DNA of 24,119 nt, from assembly GCA_030374735.1 (NCBI GenBank), contig JASCIV010000332.1, positions 1-24,119 of the forward strand, written 5' to 3'. How positions within the stretch are numbered: the stretch's first letter is position 1; each line of letters begins with the position of its first letter. Origin of the DNA: Gracilaria caudata (taxonomy: Eukaryota; Rhodophyta; Florideophyceae; Gracilariales; Gracilariaceae). Below, in pieces: positions 1 through 8,662 of the stretch. The notes below the pieces were generated by a model. It worked only from the letters and a program-made list of their open reading frames with translations, was not told the origin of the DNA and ran no database searches. A program made the position numbers and the translations under genes.

Positions 1-225
1 TATCCGCAGGCGTGACGCGCCGCGCCTTGTCTTGCCCCGCCGCGTCACGCCTGCGCACACTCTCCGCGCCCCGGCGCATTGTCTGCGCTGTCACTGATAC
101 TGCTACTGTCGTGCGCTCTCTGCCCTCGCCCTCGCTGCCGCCCTCTGCTTCATCTCCCACCCGCAATAGCTTCGCCCGCCGCACAGAGTTCTCGCCCTCC
201 CCCCTCCGCTCCCCGCCGCACAGCC
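1..225 (+). other. 5' flank / leader of the bHLH gene
   Basis: C-rich, CT-rich sequence without a convincing gene. The bHLH frame stays open upstream to about position 79, but the only ATG in it is at 226; the upstream codon that could open the frame is TTG. This stretch is therefore read as promoter-proximal DNA and 5' UTR. No TATA-like element was seen. Confidence 0.5.
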
Positions 226-1830
226 ATGGATTCTTCCAGTGTCGTGGACCTTTTCGACAGCTTCCCCGCCTTTGGCGACACCGAGCGCTTCGTCAGCTCG
301 CTGTGCTCTGCATCGCCCACTCTAAACTTCAGTCTCCCGTCGCAGCCAGATGAGCTCAATGCCCTGCCGCTCGAGATGCCGCTTGCCCATGCGCTTGCCA
401 CCGATACCCCCAATCTCACATCCAACGCCCTTCCGTTCCCAAACGCCCTCGAGAACCCCGAGTGCAACCCGGCAATCTCCGCGCTAACCGGTGCCAGCAT
501 CCCGTCCACTGCGTCCACTGTCGTGCGAAAGGGCCGAATCTCCAAGAAGAAAGCTCGTACCGCCAACTCCTCCACCACCACACAGGCCGTGGCTGCCATC
601 GGAACCTCGCTCCTCAGCCAAAACCTTTCCGCAGCCAGTGATATTTCCTCTAGCCCTCTGCCGCACGTATCCTCGCCCGAGTCAAACTCGGTTTCAACCA
701 ATGCCGATTTGAATCCTACTGCCCTGTCGAGCGCCAAATCAGAGCCCCAGCTATCAAGCCCAGCCAAACACTCCCAGCAAACCTCTGTCCACACAGCTCG
801 AAAACTGAAGTCTTGCAAGAATGATTCCTCCCCTGAGCCGCCAAAGAGTCATACCCGACGTTGTCGAGAGAAGGTAACTCGTCAGTTCGAGCATCTATTG
901 GAAGTATTACCGCCTCCACCTCGTGGCATTGAGGTCAGACACAAGGCTCAGATTCTCGATTACACCATTAACGTCTTTCGATCTTTACTGGCTCGTCGCA
1001 CTTCGTTGCAGACACATATTGCCTTGGCTTCCAACCATTCTGTTCGCGAATGGGCCAATTCTACCCTCGCCACTGCCTCGCAATCCCTGAAATCCGATTC
1101 CTACTCTGAATCTGTCTCATTATCTGCGTTACTAGATCCATTCATGGGTTTCTATTGCGTCAAGAATAGCTGGACTTATGCCGAGACATGGATCACTTCT
1201 CCTGATAGCACACACGCCTCTTTAGCATCATGCGTCGTCAACACTGAGAATGAACAACTATCAGCTACCTTCAGTGCATTTGCTAACGCGTCCAAAGCCC
1301 GCTACGAATCTCCCGGCAACATTGTTACTGGTGTAGTTTCCCGTGCGCGTCAAACGAAGCGTCCAGAGTGGCTGAGCGAGCTGTCGTCCGATGAATCTGT
1401 GTTTGATCGAGCTGCTCTGGCTGCCAAGCACGGCGTCACAATTGCGCTCGCAGTACCTGTTGTCACGGGCAGTAAGTGCCTCGCCGTCATTCTGTTTGCC
1501 GATTTCAAGTCAAAACCATTTTCAGCGTGTGCAGTTGATCAACTCTTCCAGTACACTGGCATATTGGCCGAATGCTTTGTCCAACATTCCAGGGAACGTA
1601 TTGCGCCGCAGCAACCAGTAGTGGCAGTCGTCTCCGATGGGCAGCTCGTCTTGCACCCTGGTACTAGTGTTGATGAAGAGTCCGGTCTGGAAGCCTTCGG
1701 TAGTACGAGCTCGGATATCCCAACTGCCCATGGATGGCCAAGCACGGCTCCGTTGTTGGTTTCACAACCGTCGCCGGATTCCACCAAGAGTGTCTTCGAA
1801 GAAACGAAAGTGGTAAGAATGAAATATTGA
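226..1830 (+). CDS. bHLH transcription factor with GAF-like C-terminal domain
   Basis: Predicted nuclear DNA-binding regulator of 534 residues. The start is ATG 226, the first ATG of the frame, in an ideal CAGCCATGG context. Residues 1-200 are Ser/Pro/Ala-rich and probably disordered, with a basic patch near 103-108 (KGRISKKK). Residues about 206-258 form a bHLH: a basic stretch (SHTRRCREK), helix 1 (VTRQFEHLLEVLP), a loop, then helix 2 starting at KAQILDYTINVF. By my alignment the Glu that contacts E-box DNA is Thr, so target choice may be unusual. Residues about 300-455 resemble a GAF domain (GNIVTGVVSRA, RPEWLSEL, ITIALAVPVV-like strands), a layout that suggests ligand or dimer sensing. 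A likely 45-nt intron at 1813-1857 would replace the last residues VRMKY by GSEI and move the stop to 1870-1872. The bHLH call is firm; the GAF call is moderate. Confidence 0.8.
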   Translation: MDSSSVVDLFDSFPAFGDTERFVSSLCSASPTLNFSLPSQPDELNALPLEMPLAHALATDTPNLTSNALPFPNALENPECNPAISALTGASIPSTASTVVRKGRISKKKARTANSSTTTQAVAAIGTSLLSQNLSAASDISSSPLPHVSSPESNSVSTNADLNPTALSSAKSEPQLSSPAKHSQQTSVHTARKLKSCKNDSSPEPPKSHTRRCREKVTRQFEHLLEVLPPPPRGIEVRHKAQILDYTINVFRSLLARRTSLQTHIALASNHSVREWANSTLATASQSLKSDSYSESVSLSALLDPFMGFYCVKNSWTYAETWITSPDSTHASLASCVVNTENEQLSATFSAFANASKARYESPGNIVTGVVSRARQTKRPEWLSELSSDESVFDRAALAAKHGVTIALAVPVVTGSKCLAVILFADFKSKPFSACAVDQLFQYTGILAECFVQHSRERIAPQQPVVAVVSDGQLVLHPGTSVDEESGLEAFGSTSSDIPTAHGWPSTAPLLVSQPSPDSTKSVFEETKVVRMKY

Positions 1831-1857
1831 GCTTTCTAACGTGAATATCACTACCAG
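1813..1857 (+). other. Probable 45-nt spliceosomal intron at the 3' end of the bHLH gene
   Basis: The donor is GTG|GTAAGA, a branch-site match TTTCTAAC ends at 1840, and the acceptor is ACTACCAG|GG, 17 nt beyond. The donor falls between codons (phase 0). Splicing adds only four codons (GSEI) before TGA at 1870-1872; retention gives VRMKY and TGA at 1828-1830. This is inferred from splice-site consensus only. Confidence 0.55.
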
Positions 1858-2114
1858 GGTAGTGAAATCTGATCAACATAGGCAAAAAAAAGCGCTACCT
1901 AACGCGGAGGCCCGAAGCGTGCGGACGTTATGTGACCTGGACCACAATGAACATACCTTGACACTCTTGTCCAGGAAGAAGGAGGCTTCACTCTTTCATA
2001 TACGTGGTTATAACATCATTGGAGTTATGAGTTTATGTGCACATTTGGGGTAATTGTGGGTATGCAACTATATTAGACTTTCTTACATTAGCGCAGTAAT
2101 GCAAACATAAAGGA
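1831..2114. other. Convergent 3' region between bHLH and pseudo-GTPase genes
   Basis: The two flanking genes end towards each other across about 284 bp. An 18-bp dyad, TCACTACC-AG-GGTAGTGA, lies at 1848-1865 and overlaps the putative intron acceptor. Nothing else was recognised; presumably this is the 3' UTRs and polyadenylation sites of both genes. Confidence 0.4.
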
Positions 2115-2966
2115 CTATCTGGTCCCTGCCAATAACTTTTGAAAGAAATCTGCTTGGGTTGGTGTACTGTCGTCTGCTTCGGCACTATCAACTTCTGTAA
2201 CATCGTTCCCGGGAATCTGTTTGGATTTTTCGGCTAGCTGTTGCATGCGCACGGTCCACGACTGGAAGTTGTGCAGATACGCTTCCTTCTTCCGCTTTCC
2301 GAGCTCTTTCTGCTCGATTTTTGACTTCTCTGTTGGAATGTCTACTTTGGGCGCCTCAATTTCTATTCCCCAGGATGAATCGGCCAAAAGAGTTTCATAT
2401 TTCTCGCCAGCAGCATCCACTACCGCACCAATCTTACCTTCCGAATCCCATCTTGGAGGAATAATCACATCTTTTGTACTGGCGAGGCTTGCCTCTCCCC
2501 AAGCCGACAATACAGATTCGTCATCGTTTTGTTCTCGCCATGCGCGTAAAATGTCTTGGAACACTTTTTGCCCTCGCCCGTCGCTCTCCTCCACGAGAAT
2601 TACGCCAGCCGCGTCTAGTTCTTTCAAGGCAGCAGTACGCAATGACACGCCTCGGGCCAGGTCACATTGTACCCCTATTACCACAAAGTTGGCGGCGTGA
2701 ACTTTCGATACCGTCTGCACCTGCTTCGCAATTGTATAAAGCTCCGATGCGGAAGAAACAATGGCAATGTATCTCCAGTCAGGCTGTCGGTGGAAAGATT
2801 TCAAGATATGCAGATCACATATTATGGCGTTTTCCGCAGTTAGTAGCACGCCATCGAAGTCTTTGTTGAATGATTTGCGAGCTTCGTTTGTACCGACTAT
2901 AACCGTCTGGCGATGGGCCTCATAGGGCCTGTAATCCGTCTTAAGGTTAGACAGGAACTGAAGCAT
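2115..2966 (-). CDS. Ras-like pseudo-GTPase domain protein (tentative)
   Basis: No family was recognised with certainty; the frame is 283 residues from ATG 2966. Residues about 20-145 read like a shrunken small-GTPase fold. A strand TVIV leads into GTNEARKS (25-32), which looks like a P-loop with Arg for the second Gly. A strand FVVIG then leads into VQCDL (99-103) where NKxD is expected, and VILVEESDGRGQKVF (122-136) sits where the ETSA loop and last helix would be. All three motifs are altered, so GTP hydrolysis is unlikely. The C-terminal third is charged and ends in DFFQKLLAGTR. The 5' end is uncertain: codon 3 (CAG) is itself a good splice acceptor (TTCAG|TTCC), and upstream sequence offers a 60-nt intron (3017-2958, donor AAAAGC|GTAAGA) and exon material as far as an ATG at 3236. 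It is divergent from NOG1. Confidence 0.6.
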   Translation of the reverse strand: MLQFLSNLKTDYRPYEAHRQTVIVGTNEARKSFNKDFDGVLLTAENAIICDLHILKSFHRQPDWRYIAIVSSASELYTIAKQVQTVSKVHAANFVVIGVQCDLARGVSLRTAALKELDAAGVILVEESDGRGQKVFQDILRAWREQNDDESVLSAWGEASLASTKDVIIPPRWDSEGKIGAVVDAAGEKYETLLADSSWGIEIEAPKVDIPTEKSKIEQKELGKRKKEAYLHNFQSWTVRMQQLAEKSKQIPGNDVTEVDSAEADDSTPTQADFFQKLLAGTR

Positions 2967-3399
2967 TGATGTGGAAATTAACCAGACCGACGGGGCAGTT
3001 CAAAAGACGTCTCTTACGCTTTTTGTACACTTCGCTACGATCTCAATCAGCGGATGGGCCTGCATCTTGAAGCTGGGCAGGGAATTCGATTCCACCACCA
3101 CCAAGTGGCCGACCGTACGGGAGTGCAAGAACGGAACGCAAATGAATTCAAAAATTGGTGCTGTAAGTGTTGTTGTAAAGGCTTACAGCATGGAAAGCTC
3201 TGGTCCGACGACGGTGGCGTCGAGGAGCCGCTTCATGTCTTCTTGGAAAAGGACTGCTTGGAGTCATTTGGGAGTGGGCCTCGTTACCGTCATTTTCTGT
3301 TGCCTGTGCCTCGTACCACGGAGCTTGCTTTGGACAAGACTGGTGCGAATTCGTTATCTTGGAAAACCTGCTCATTATCTGAGTCCTTAAACAGGAAGC
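2967..3399. promoter_or_regulatory. Divergent intergenic region / possible 5' exons of the pseudo-GTPase gene
   Basis: 433 bp separate the divergent starts at 2966 (-) and 3400 (+). The minus strand has a long open stretch (about 3176 to 3018) in one frame ending at a GTAAGA donor. It also has an ATG at 3236 followed by 17 codons ending at CT|GTAAGC. One workable model splices 3236-3187, 3072-3018 and 2957-2115; other models are possible. The remaining 160 bp or so next to NOG1 would be the shared promoter. A CCAAT box (minus strand) lies at 3154-3158. Confidence 0.4.
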
Positions 3400-5400
3400 A
3401 TGGTTCTGGTGAACTTCAAGACCATAACTGTGGTACCAGCAGGTGATGCTCTGGTCGACAATGTACTATCAAAGACGCAAAGAAAAACGCCAACAGTTGT
3501 GCATAAAGGGTATGCAATTGGAAGGATTCGCGATTTCTATATGCGGAAAGTGAAGTTTTCGCAACAGATGTTTCATGACAAGCTTTCGCAGATTCTCAAC
3601 GATTTTCCGAAGTTCGACGAACTACATCCCTTCTATGCTGATTTGCTGAACGTTTTGTATGACCGCGATCACTACAAGCTTGCTCTTGGACAGCTCGCTA
3701 CTGCACGGTCTCTCATTGACGGAATAGCCAGAGATTACGTACGATTATTGAAGTATGCGGATTCTCTATATCGTTGCAAGTGTCTTAAGCGTGCTGCTTT
3801 GGGACGAATGTGCACTCTAGTTTCGCGCCACAAAAAGAATCTTGCATACTTGGAGCAAGTACGACAACACCTGGCACGTCTGCCCTCCATAGACCCAGCT
3901 ACGAGAACCTTGCTAATAGCTGGATTCCCAAATGTCGGAAAGAGTTCCTTCATCAACAAGATTACCCGTGCGGACGTTGATGTCCAGCCATATGCTTTCA
4001 CCACCAAATCTCTTTTTGTTGGGCATTGCGACTACAAATATCTTAGATGGCAGGTGATTGACACACCGGGAATATTGGATCACGAGCTCGAAGCCCGTAA
4101 TACTATAGAAATGCAAAGCATTACTGCGCTCGCCCACTTGCGAGCATGTGTTTTGTTCTTCATCGACCCCAGTGAGCAATGCGGATACTCGCTCGAGAAG
4201 CAACACTCGTTGTTTAAGAGCATCATGCCCTTGTTCGCGAACAAACCAATTATTGTGGTTGCAAACAAGACGGATCTTGGGTGGGAATCAACCCTCGATG
4301 ATTCAGGCCGGGCATTGTTGGAGTCGTTCAAAGCTGATTCTGGCGGTAGAGCCATACTGCTCAAAATGTCGACCTATGAAGAAATCGGAGTCACTGAAGT
4401 GAAAAATACGGCTTGTGAAAAGCTTTTGGAGGCCAGAGTTGAGTCTAAAGTGCGAGGAAAGAAAGTGCAAAAAGTCCTCAATCGCTTGCATCTTGCAACC
4501 CCCAAGACCCCCTCTGAAGATAGAAAACCCAATATTCCTGCTTCTGTGCTGGCAAAAAGGGTCGCTCAGAGCCAAGGAACAGGTGATGCGGATATGGAAG
4601 ACACTGACGTCGACATGGCGACAGAAGGAAACGGCCCGGGCGGACGGAAACTGGAGAGAGACCTGCAAGAAGAGAATGGAGGCGCCGGTGTTTATTCTAT
4701 GGACTGGCGCAAACTGTACCAACTTGGGAAGAAGGAATGGGCATATGATATCATGCCAGAAATCGTCGATGGGAAGAACATTGCAGATTTCGTTGATCCT
4801 GACATTGGAGTCAAGCTACGTCAACTTGAACTTGAAGAAGAAGCCCGAGAGGCCGTGCGAGATGTAACAAATGATGCCGAAGTCGGTGGATACCGCTTCG
4901 TCACAGATGAGGAGAAGCAAGTGGTGCGGCAGATCAAGGACCGAAAGTCTTTGATTAAACAAGAATCTGTTAGAGAGAAGAATGCACATAAGCATCGTAC
5001 TGCATTACAACGAAATAAGGTCGTAACTCGCCGTTCACGGCTTCAGGAACATCTGGAGAGCCTTGGCCTTGATAGGGAGGAGGCATCAGATTTGGTTGAT
5101 CGTGCTGCCAGTCGCAGAGGGGTGAAACGAACAAGGTCCGAGAGCGTTGCAGTTTCAACAGTTCGCGAAGAAACCAAATCTCGCTCGGTTTCCAGATCGC
5201 GATCAGTGCGCACTGCACCGAATGACGGTTTTTCCAACCCTCATCAAAAGGCGAAGGCAATGGAACTGGCAAGGAAGAAACTTAAGACTGGCGTGGCAAA
5301 ATATGCGCGTAAGGGAGATGCAGACCGAAGTATTCCTTCAAAGCTTCCAAAACACTTGTTCAATGGAAAGCGTGGTATTGGCAAGACTGATCGAAGATAG
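3400..5400 (+). CDS. NOG1: Nucleolar GTP-binding protein 1 (NOG1 / GTPBP4)
   Basis: Essential GTPase of 60S ribosomal subunit biogenesis; it acts in the nucleolus and is carried on pre-60S particles. The 666 residues match the usual length. The N-terminal NOG1 helical region (1-160) has the conserved stretches LSKTQRKTPTVVHKGY, FYMRKVKF, FPKFDELHPFYADLLN and LYRCKCLKRAALGRMC. The G domain (168-345) carries G1 GFPNVGKS (175-182), a switch-I threonine at 201-202, G3 DTPG (221-224) and G4 NKTD (289-292), all intact. The C-terminal tail is charged, with an RS-rich basic segment near 585-605 and a terminal KRGIGKTDRR typical of NOG1. The start matches the family's VNFKTITVVP-type N-terminus. No introns. 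Identification is secure. Confidence 0.97.
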   Translation: MVLVNFKTITVVPAGDALVDNVLSKTQRKTPTVVHKGYAIGRIRDFYMRKVKFSQQMFHDKLSQILNDFPKFDELHPFYADLLNVLYDRDHYKLALGQLATARSLIDGIARDYVRLLKYADSLYRCKCLKRAALGRMCTLVSRHKKNLAYLEQVRQHLARLPSIDPATRTLLIAGFPNVGKSSFINKITRADVDVQPYAFTTKSLFVGHCDYKYLRWQVIDTPGILDHELEARNTIEMQSITALAHLRACVLFFIDPSEQCGYSLEKQHSLFKSIMPLFANKPIIVVANKTDLGWESTLDDSGRALLESFKADSGGRAILLKMSTYEEIGVTEVKNTACEKLLEARVESKVRGKKVQKVLNRLHLATPKTPSEDRKPNIPASVLAKRVAQSQGTGDADMEDTDVDMATEGNGPGGRKLERDLQEENGGAGVYSMDWRKLYQLGKKEWAYDIMPEIVDGKNIADFVDPDIGVKLRQLELEEEAREAVRDVTNDAEVGGYRFVTDEEKQVVRQIKDRKSLIKQESVREKNAHKHRTALQRNKVVTRRSRLQEHLESLGLDREEASDLVDRAASRRGVKRTRSESVAVSTVREETKSRSVSRSRSVRTAPNDGFSNPHQKAKAMELARKKLKTGVAKYARKGDADRSIPSKLPKHLFNGKRGIGKTDRR

Positions 5401-5731
5401 TATTGTTTTGTAGCTTGATGCATAGCCCTTACTGCTGTACGGAGTCAGATAGCTTTGAGCCTAGCAGAAGCGCCTCAAGAATTTCTTGTCAAGAACAAGG
5501 GCAGTTTGTTGTCATTTCTTCAGTATCTGTAATACAGATTCTGTATATGATACACTTTCAATCAACTGATGTCTTACGCATTTAACTAGGCTTCTATGCT
5601 GTAGGATACAATTTCTGTGCACAAAAAAGCTTCGACAAAGAATGCTACAAGGGTAATGCGCAAGGGAGGAATTTTACAGGCACTAACCTTCATCCTCACG
5701 AGCCTTTTAAGACAATGACTTTTTGCTTCGT
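5401..5731. other. Convergent 3' region between NOG1 and the tail-anchored protein gene
   Basis: 331 bp of AT-richer sequence with no credible coding frame, taken up by the 3' UTRs of two converging genes. A GTAATG (5654) to CACGAG (5700) stretch with an internal CACTAAC could be a short UTR intron on the plus strand, but the acceptor is weak. Confidence 0.4.
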
Positions 5732-8662
5732 TCACATGAGAACCTTAGTGAATCTAACGCGTGCCATCCAGCTGTCGAGAACCGCAAACAGAACCCATGC
5801 TAAGGTCACAATGACAACCATTGCTTCCAAAAAATTCCGCGATCTTCCGCAGAAAGAATCAGATCTTCGCCTCGCCTCAACCTCTTCCCGCAACATGCGA
5901 CAGAGTTCAGTGTTTTCCCGGAGGGCTGCAAGGATGTGACTCTCACCTATGTGACTGTTGCATTGAACAATAATTGTTTTCTTTTTGCTTTCATTATCAT
6001 CCGATGCGTCTTGCGCCGGATCATGGTCGTTATCTTGCGATTTTCGATGTACAGGAGGAGAAAGTGTATGAGCTTGTATTCTGCCTTCTCTGTGCTCATC
6101 GCTTGTTTTCGTGCAGACAGAACCCAAAGACGAGCCTCCATATGGGTCAAACGACACTAGCGCCTTCATGGGCTTCCGAACAACATTGAAGTCTTCTGGA
6201 GTTAGTTCGGCGTTATTGCTATCAGGGCCTTCCTTCGTCGCCATCACTGAAGCAACGGAAGCATTCTCTGTTTCTTCGGAAGCACACTGGTTTGATGATT
6301 TCTCAGCGGGCTCATGCAGCGGGATGCACGCGTGCGGATCGACGATTTCTTCACAGCATGCATCCATGCTTGTAGGATGAGTCATTCGGATCTCATTGCC
6401 AAAGGTCTCGTTATCTGACTTCAAAGGGGCGTGTGACGCAACCGTATCCGTCGTGTGCTGCTTTACCCCCATCTCCTTACTCTCTTGTGTTTCTAACTTC
6501 AAAGCAAGCTGCTCGTGTTGCACAAGCGGTTTGTCTTCGGAAGCGAGATGAAACCTGTTCAGGATCGTGCGTTCTGGCAGTCGATGGCCTGGCATATGGT
6601 CTTGCACGAAGAATCCTGCTTCCTCTTCCTCGTGAGAATCGTCTTCCAGGATACTCTCAAGGTTCAAACAGCATTGCACAGGAGGGGAAAAGTCATCTTC
6701 CGCGATTACACTGGAGCTCACAACTTCGTGTGCAAAAGAACCGTTTTCGATAAATGAGTCTAGCATGCGGCTGAAAGTTTCCCTTGTTCGCATCGAAAGT
6801 TCTGACGACTCACTCAAATTCCCACAATTGTATAGCGGCTCCGCATGCTCACATTCCCCGAGAGAGTCAAATCCGACATCGCTGCGACAGTTATCCGACC
6901 TTCCTGGAGAAAAGACCTCCTCAAACAACGAAGATTCCACGCCGAAAGTGAGCTCTGTGTCAACTCTATCGGGAAGAAGAGCGGATGGCGACATCCCAGT
7001 TACGTCAATACACGCATCGATTTCAGAGCCCCTATCCTCCTCACTTTCGAGCTCTTCTATGGGACTATCCTCTGCGCTCTCCTCATCTTCATGCTCGCGT
7101 TCCGACTCATTGGCCTGTGCACCATCTTCTGTATCGTCCAAAAACTCTCCCGTTCGTGCCACATCACCCTCCGACTCAAAATCTGTTACCTCAGCAGGTT
7201 CTTCTATTTCTACACCAAACTCCTCAATTTGCGATAGTTTCAAAGCAGGTGTACTTCGCTCCCCATCACTTTCATATCGACTGCTTTCGTCGGACATGTT
7301 TTCGTCCTCAGATTCCGAGAACAAAAGCTTTCGACTGGATTCAGGAGGGTCTTCCGGGCATATTTGTGGAAGGGGAGAAGGCCCATCACCGAGTTCGGGG
7401 CTTTGGAAGTTGCTTTCTGGCGATAAAACTGCTTCTTCCTCCGACTCTCGAACGTTCTCCACTATGTCGGCATCCAAATTCTCCCATTCGTCACTAACAA
7501 CATCTGTGGAATCCTTTGCACAGTCTGCGAGATTGTCCACAATTGGAGCCTCAATTCCTTGAAGGCTGTCAGCAACAGGTATCGAGTTCTCGCCACGTGA
7601 AGGAAGAAGCCCAAGATTAACATCCGATAATGAGGCTGTTCCCGAATTATGAGCAGTTTGAAAGCCAAGAGGTTGATTCGGTGAAATAGTATTCGTTTGT
7701 CGCATTTGAACTGCTGTTTGAAAGTCGGGCGACAATTTTGCGACACTGTGGCGGGGTGTAAACCACTTTATAGTGCCAGGAGTTGTCGGAAAAGTATTCA
7801 TGGACATTCGTCTCGGGGAAGCCGCGGGAAAGTTACATCGAGGAGTGTAGAAATTAACAGGGGTCTGTGAAACAGAGTGTCCTCGTTCGAAATTACCTTG
7901 AGGACGGGCTCCGGCTTTGCGCTCAGTAAATTTCATCTCAGACTTGTGTTCGTTAGTATGTTGCACTGGAGTTGAGGGCAGCTCCTCACTTCGTTGTAGT
8001 TCTGTTGAATAATCGGTGTGTCGCTCTTGAATGCTGTGGTTGAGTGGTTCTGAATCCGGAGAGGTACTGCCAGAGTTTGGAAGGGAACCATTTTCAGAAG
8101 CCTCTGGTGCTTGTTGCAGGGCCGTTTCGATGTTATGCCTCACGTCCCCTCGAGAACTGACAATGAAGCGATGAACAGCCGTTTTTATATTGTTGGCAAA
8201 GCATTCTATTTGCTGTTCGTCGCCAAATGGAGGGGATGCAGAAGAAAAAGCGGCGCAACGCTCTTCGATTGGATAGCAAAATAAGGAAAATGCAAAAGCC
8301 TCCACAAACGTGTCAAAGTGAATTCGTTGGTCAGAGTGATTTTTTGAAGGTGAGCGAAGAGGCGACGTGAGGTCGGGGCTGATACAAATTTGAAGGCCAA
8401 GCTTGTAGTTATGCGAAGTGAGCATTGGAATGATGTCTGACTCTCGAAGATTATCAACCAGGAAGCTGAGTGAGACGGTCGGTAGTCCGTATTGCTCCGA
8501 AAAGCGAGCGTTTTCAATGAAGATTGGCCGAAGATGTGTTCGCGCGACTGCAAGAGCCTGTTGAATGGCAGGGGTTTTGAACTTTGCATAGAATGCATCG
8601 TGATGCTGCCAGGCGTCCGGGGAAGACGGCTGTTCTCCACAGGGGTTGTCTGTGCGAGACAT
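5732..8662 (-). CDS. Large acidic protein with a C-terminal membrane anchor, family unknown
   Basis: 976 residues from ATG 8662; no known family was recognised. Residues about 20-170 look folded, with mixed hydrophobic and charged segments such as AIQQALAVARTHLRPIF and FDTFVEAFAFSLFCYP. Residues about 180-900 are rich in Ser, Glu, Asp and Pro and look disordered, with a very acidic core around 400-580. Near 905-935 a charged helix (ESHILAALRENTELCRMLRE) could form a coiled coil. It is followed by one hydrophobic span at about 945-963 (EAMVVIVTLAWVLFAVL) and a short basic tail, RVRFTKVLM. There is no N-terminal signal. This is the architecture of a tail-anchored ER, nuclear-envelope or mitochondrial outer-membrane protein with a long cytosolic part, perhaps an adaptor or tether. 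The function is not known. Confidence 0.8.
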   Translation of the reverse strand: MSRTDNPCGEQPSSPDAWQHHDAFYAKFKTPAIQQALAVARTHLRPIFIENARFSEQYGLPTVSLSFLVDNLRESDIIPMLTSHNYKLGLQICISPDLTSPLRSPSKNHSDQRIHFDTFVEAFAFSLFCYPIEERCAAFSSASPPFGDEQQIECFANNIKTAVHRFIVSSRGDVRHNIETALQQAPEASENGSLPNSGSTSPDSEPLNHSIQERHTDYSTELQRSEELPSTPVQHTNEHKSEMKFTERKAGARPQGNFERGHSVSQTPVNFYTPRCNFPAASPRRMSMNTFPTTPGTIKWFTPRHSVAKLSPDFQTAVQMRQTNTISPNQPLGFQTAHNSGTASLSDVNLGLLPSRGENSIPVADSLQGIEAPIVDNLADCAKDSTDVVSDEWENLDADIVENVRESEEEAVLSPESNFQSPELGDGPSPLPQICPEDPPESSRKLLFSESEDENMSDESSRYESDGERSTPALKLSQIEEFGVEIEEPAEVTDFESEGDVARTGEFLDDTEDGAQANESEREHEDEESAEDSPIEELESEEDRGSEIDACIDVTGMSPSALLPDRVDTELTFGVESSLFEEVFSPGRSDNCRSDVGFDSLGECEHAEPLYNCGNLSESSELSMRTRETFSRMLDSFIENGSFAHEVVSSSVIAEDDFSPPVQCCLNLESILEDDSHEEEEAGFFVQDHMPGHRLPERTILNRFHLASEDKPLVQHEQLALKLETQESKEMGVKQHTTDTVASHAPLKSDNETFGNEIRMTHPTSMDACCEEIVDPHACIPLHEPAEKSSNQCASEETENASVASVMATKEGPDSNNAELTPEDFNVVRKPMKALVSFDPYGGSSLGSVCTKTSDEHREGRIQAHTLSPPVHRKSQDNDHDPAQDASDDNESKKKTIIVQCNSHIGESHILAALRENTELCRMLREEVEARRRSDSFCGRSRNFLEAMVVIVTLAWVLFAVLDSWMARVRFTKVLM

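Noticed and set aside
150..818. 222-codon minus-strand frame opposite the bHLH gene
   Set aside because: It is antisense to a well-supported coding region, has no recognisable domain, and mirrors the codon pattern of the plus-strand gene.
3161..3186. 26-nt GTAAGC...TTACAG stretch on the minus strand (also GTAAGT-like on the plus strand)
   Set aside because: Splicing it out leads straight to a stop in the needed frame, and 26 nt is shorter than expected. The same donor with the acceptor at 3073 works better.
6765..7562. 265-codon plus-strand frame rich in serine
   Set aside because: It is antisense to the acidic Ser/Glu part of the 976-residue protein; complementary codons create a Ser-rich shadow with long serine runs.
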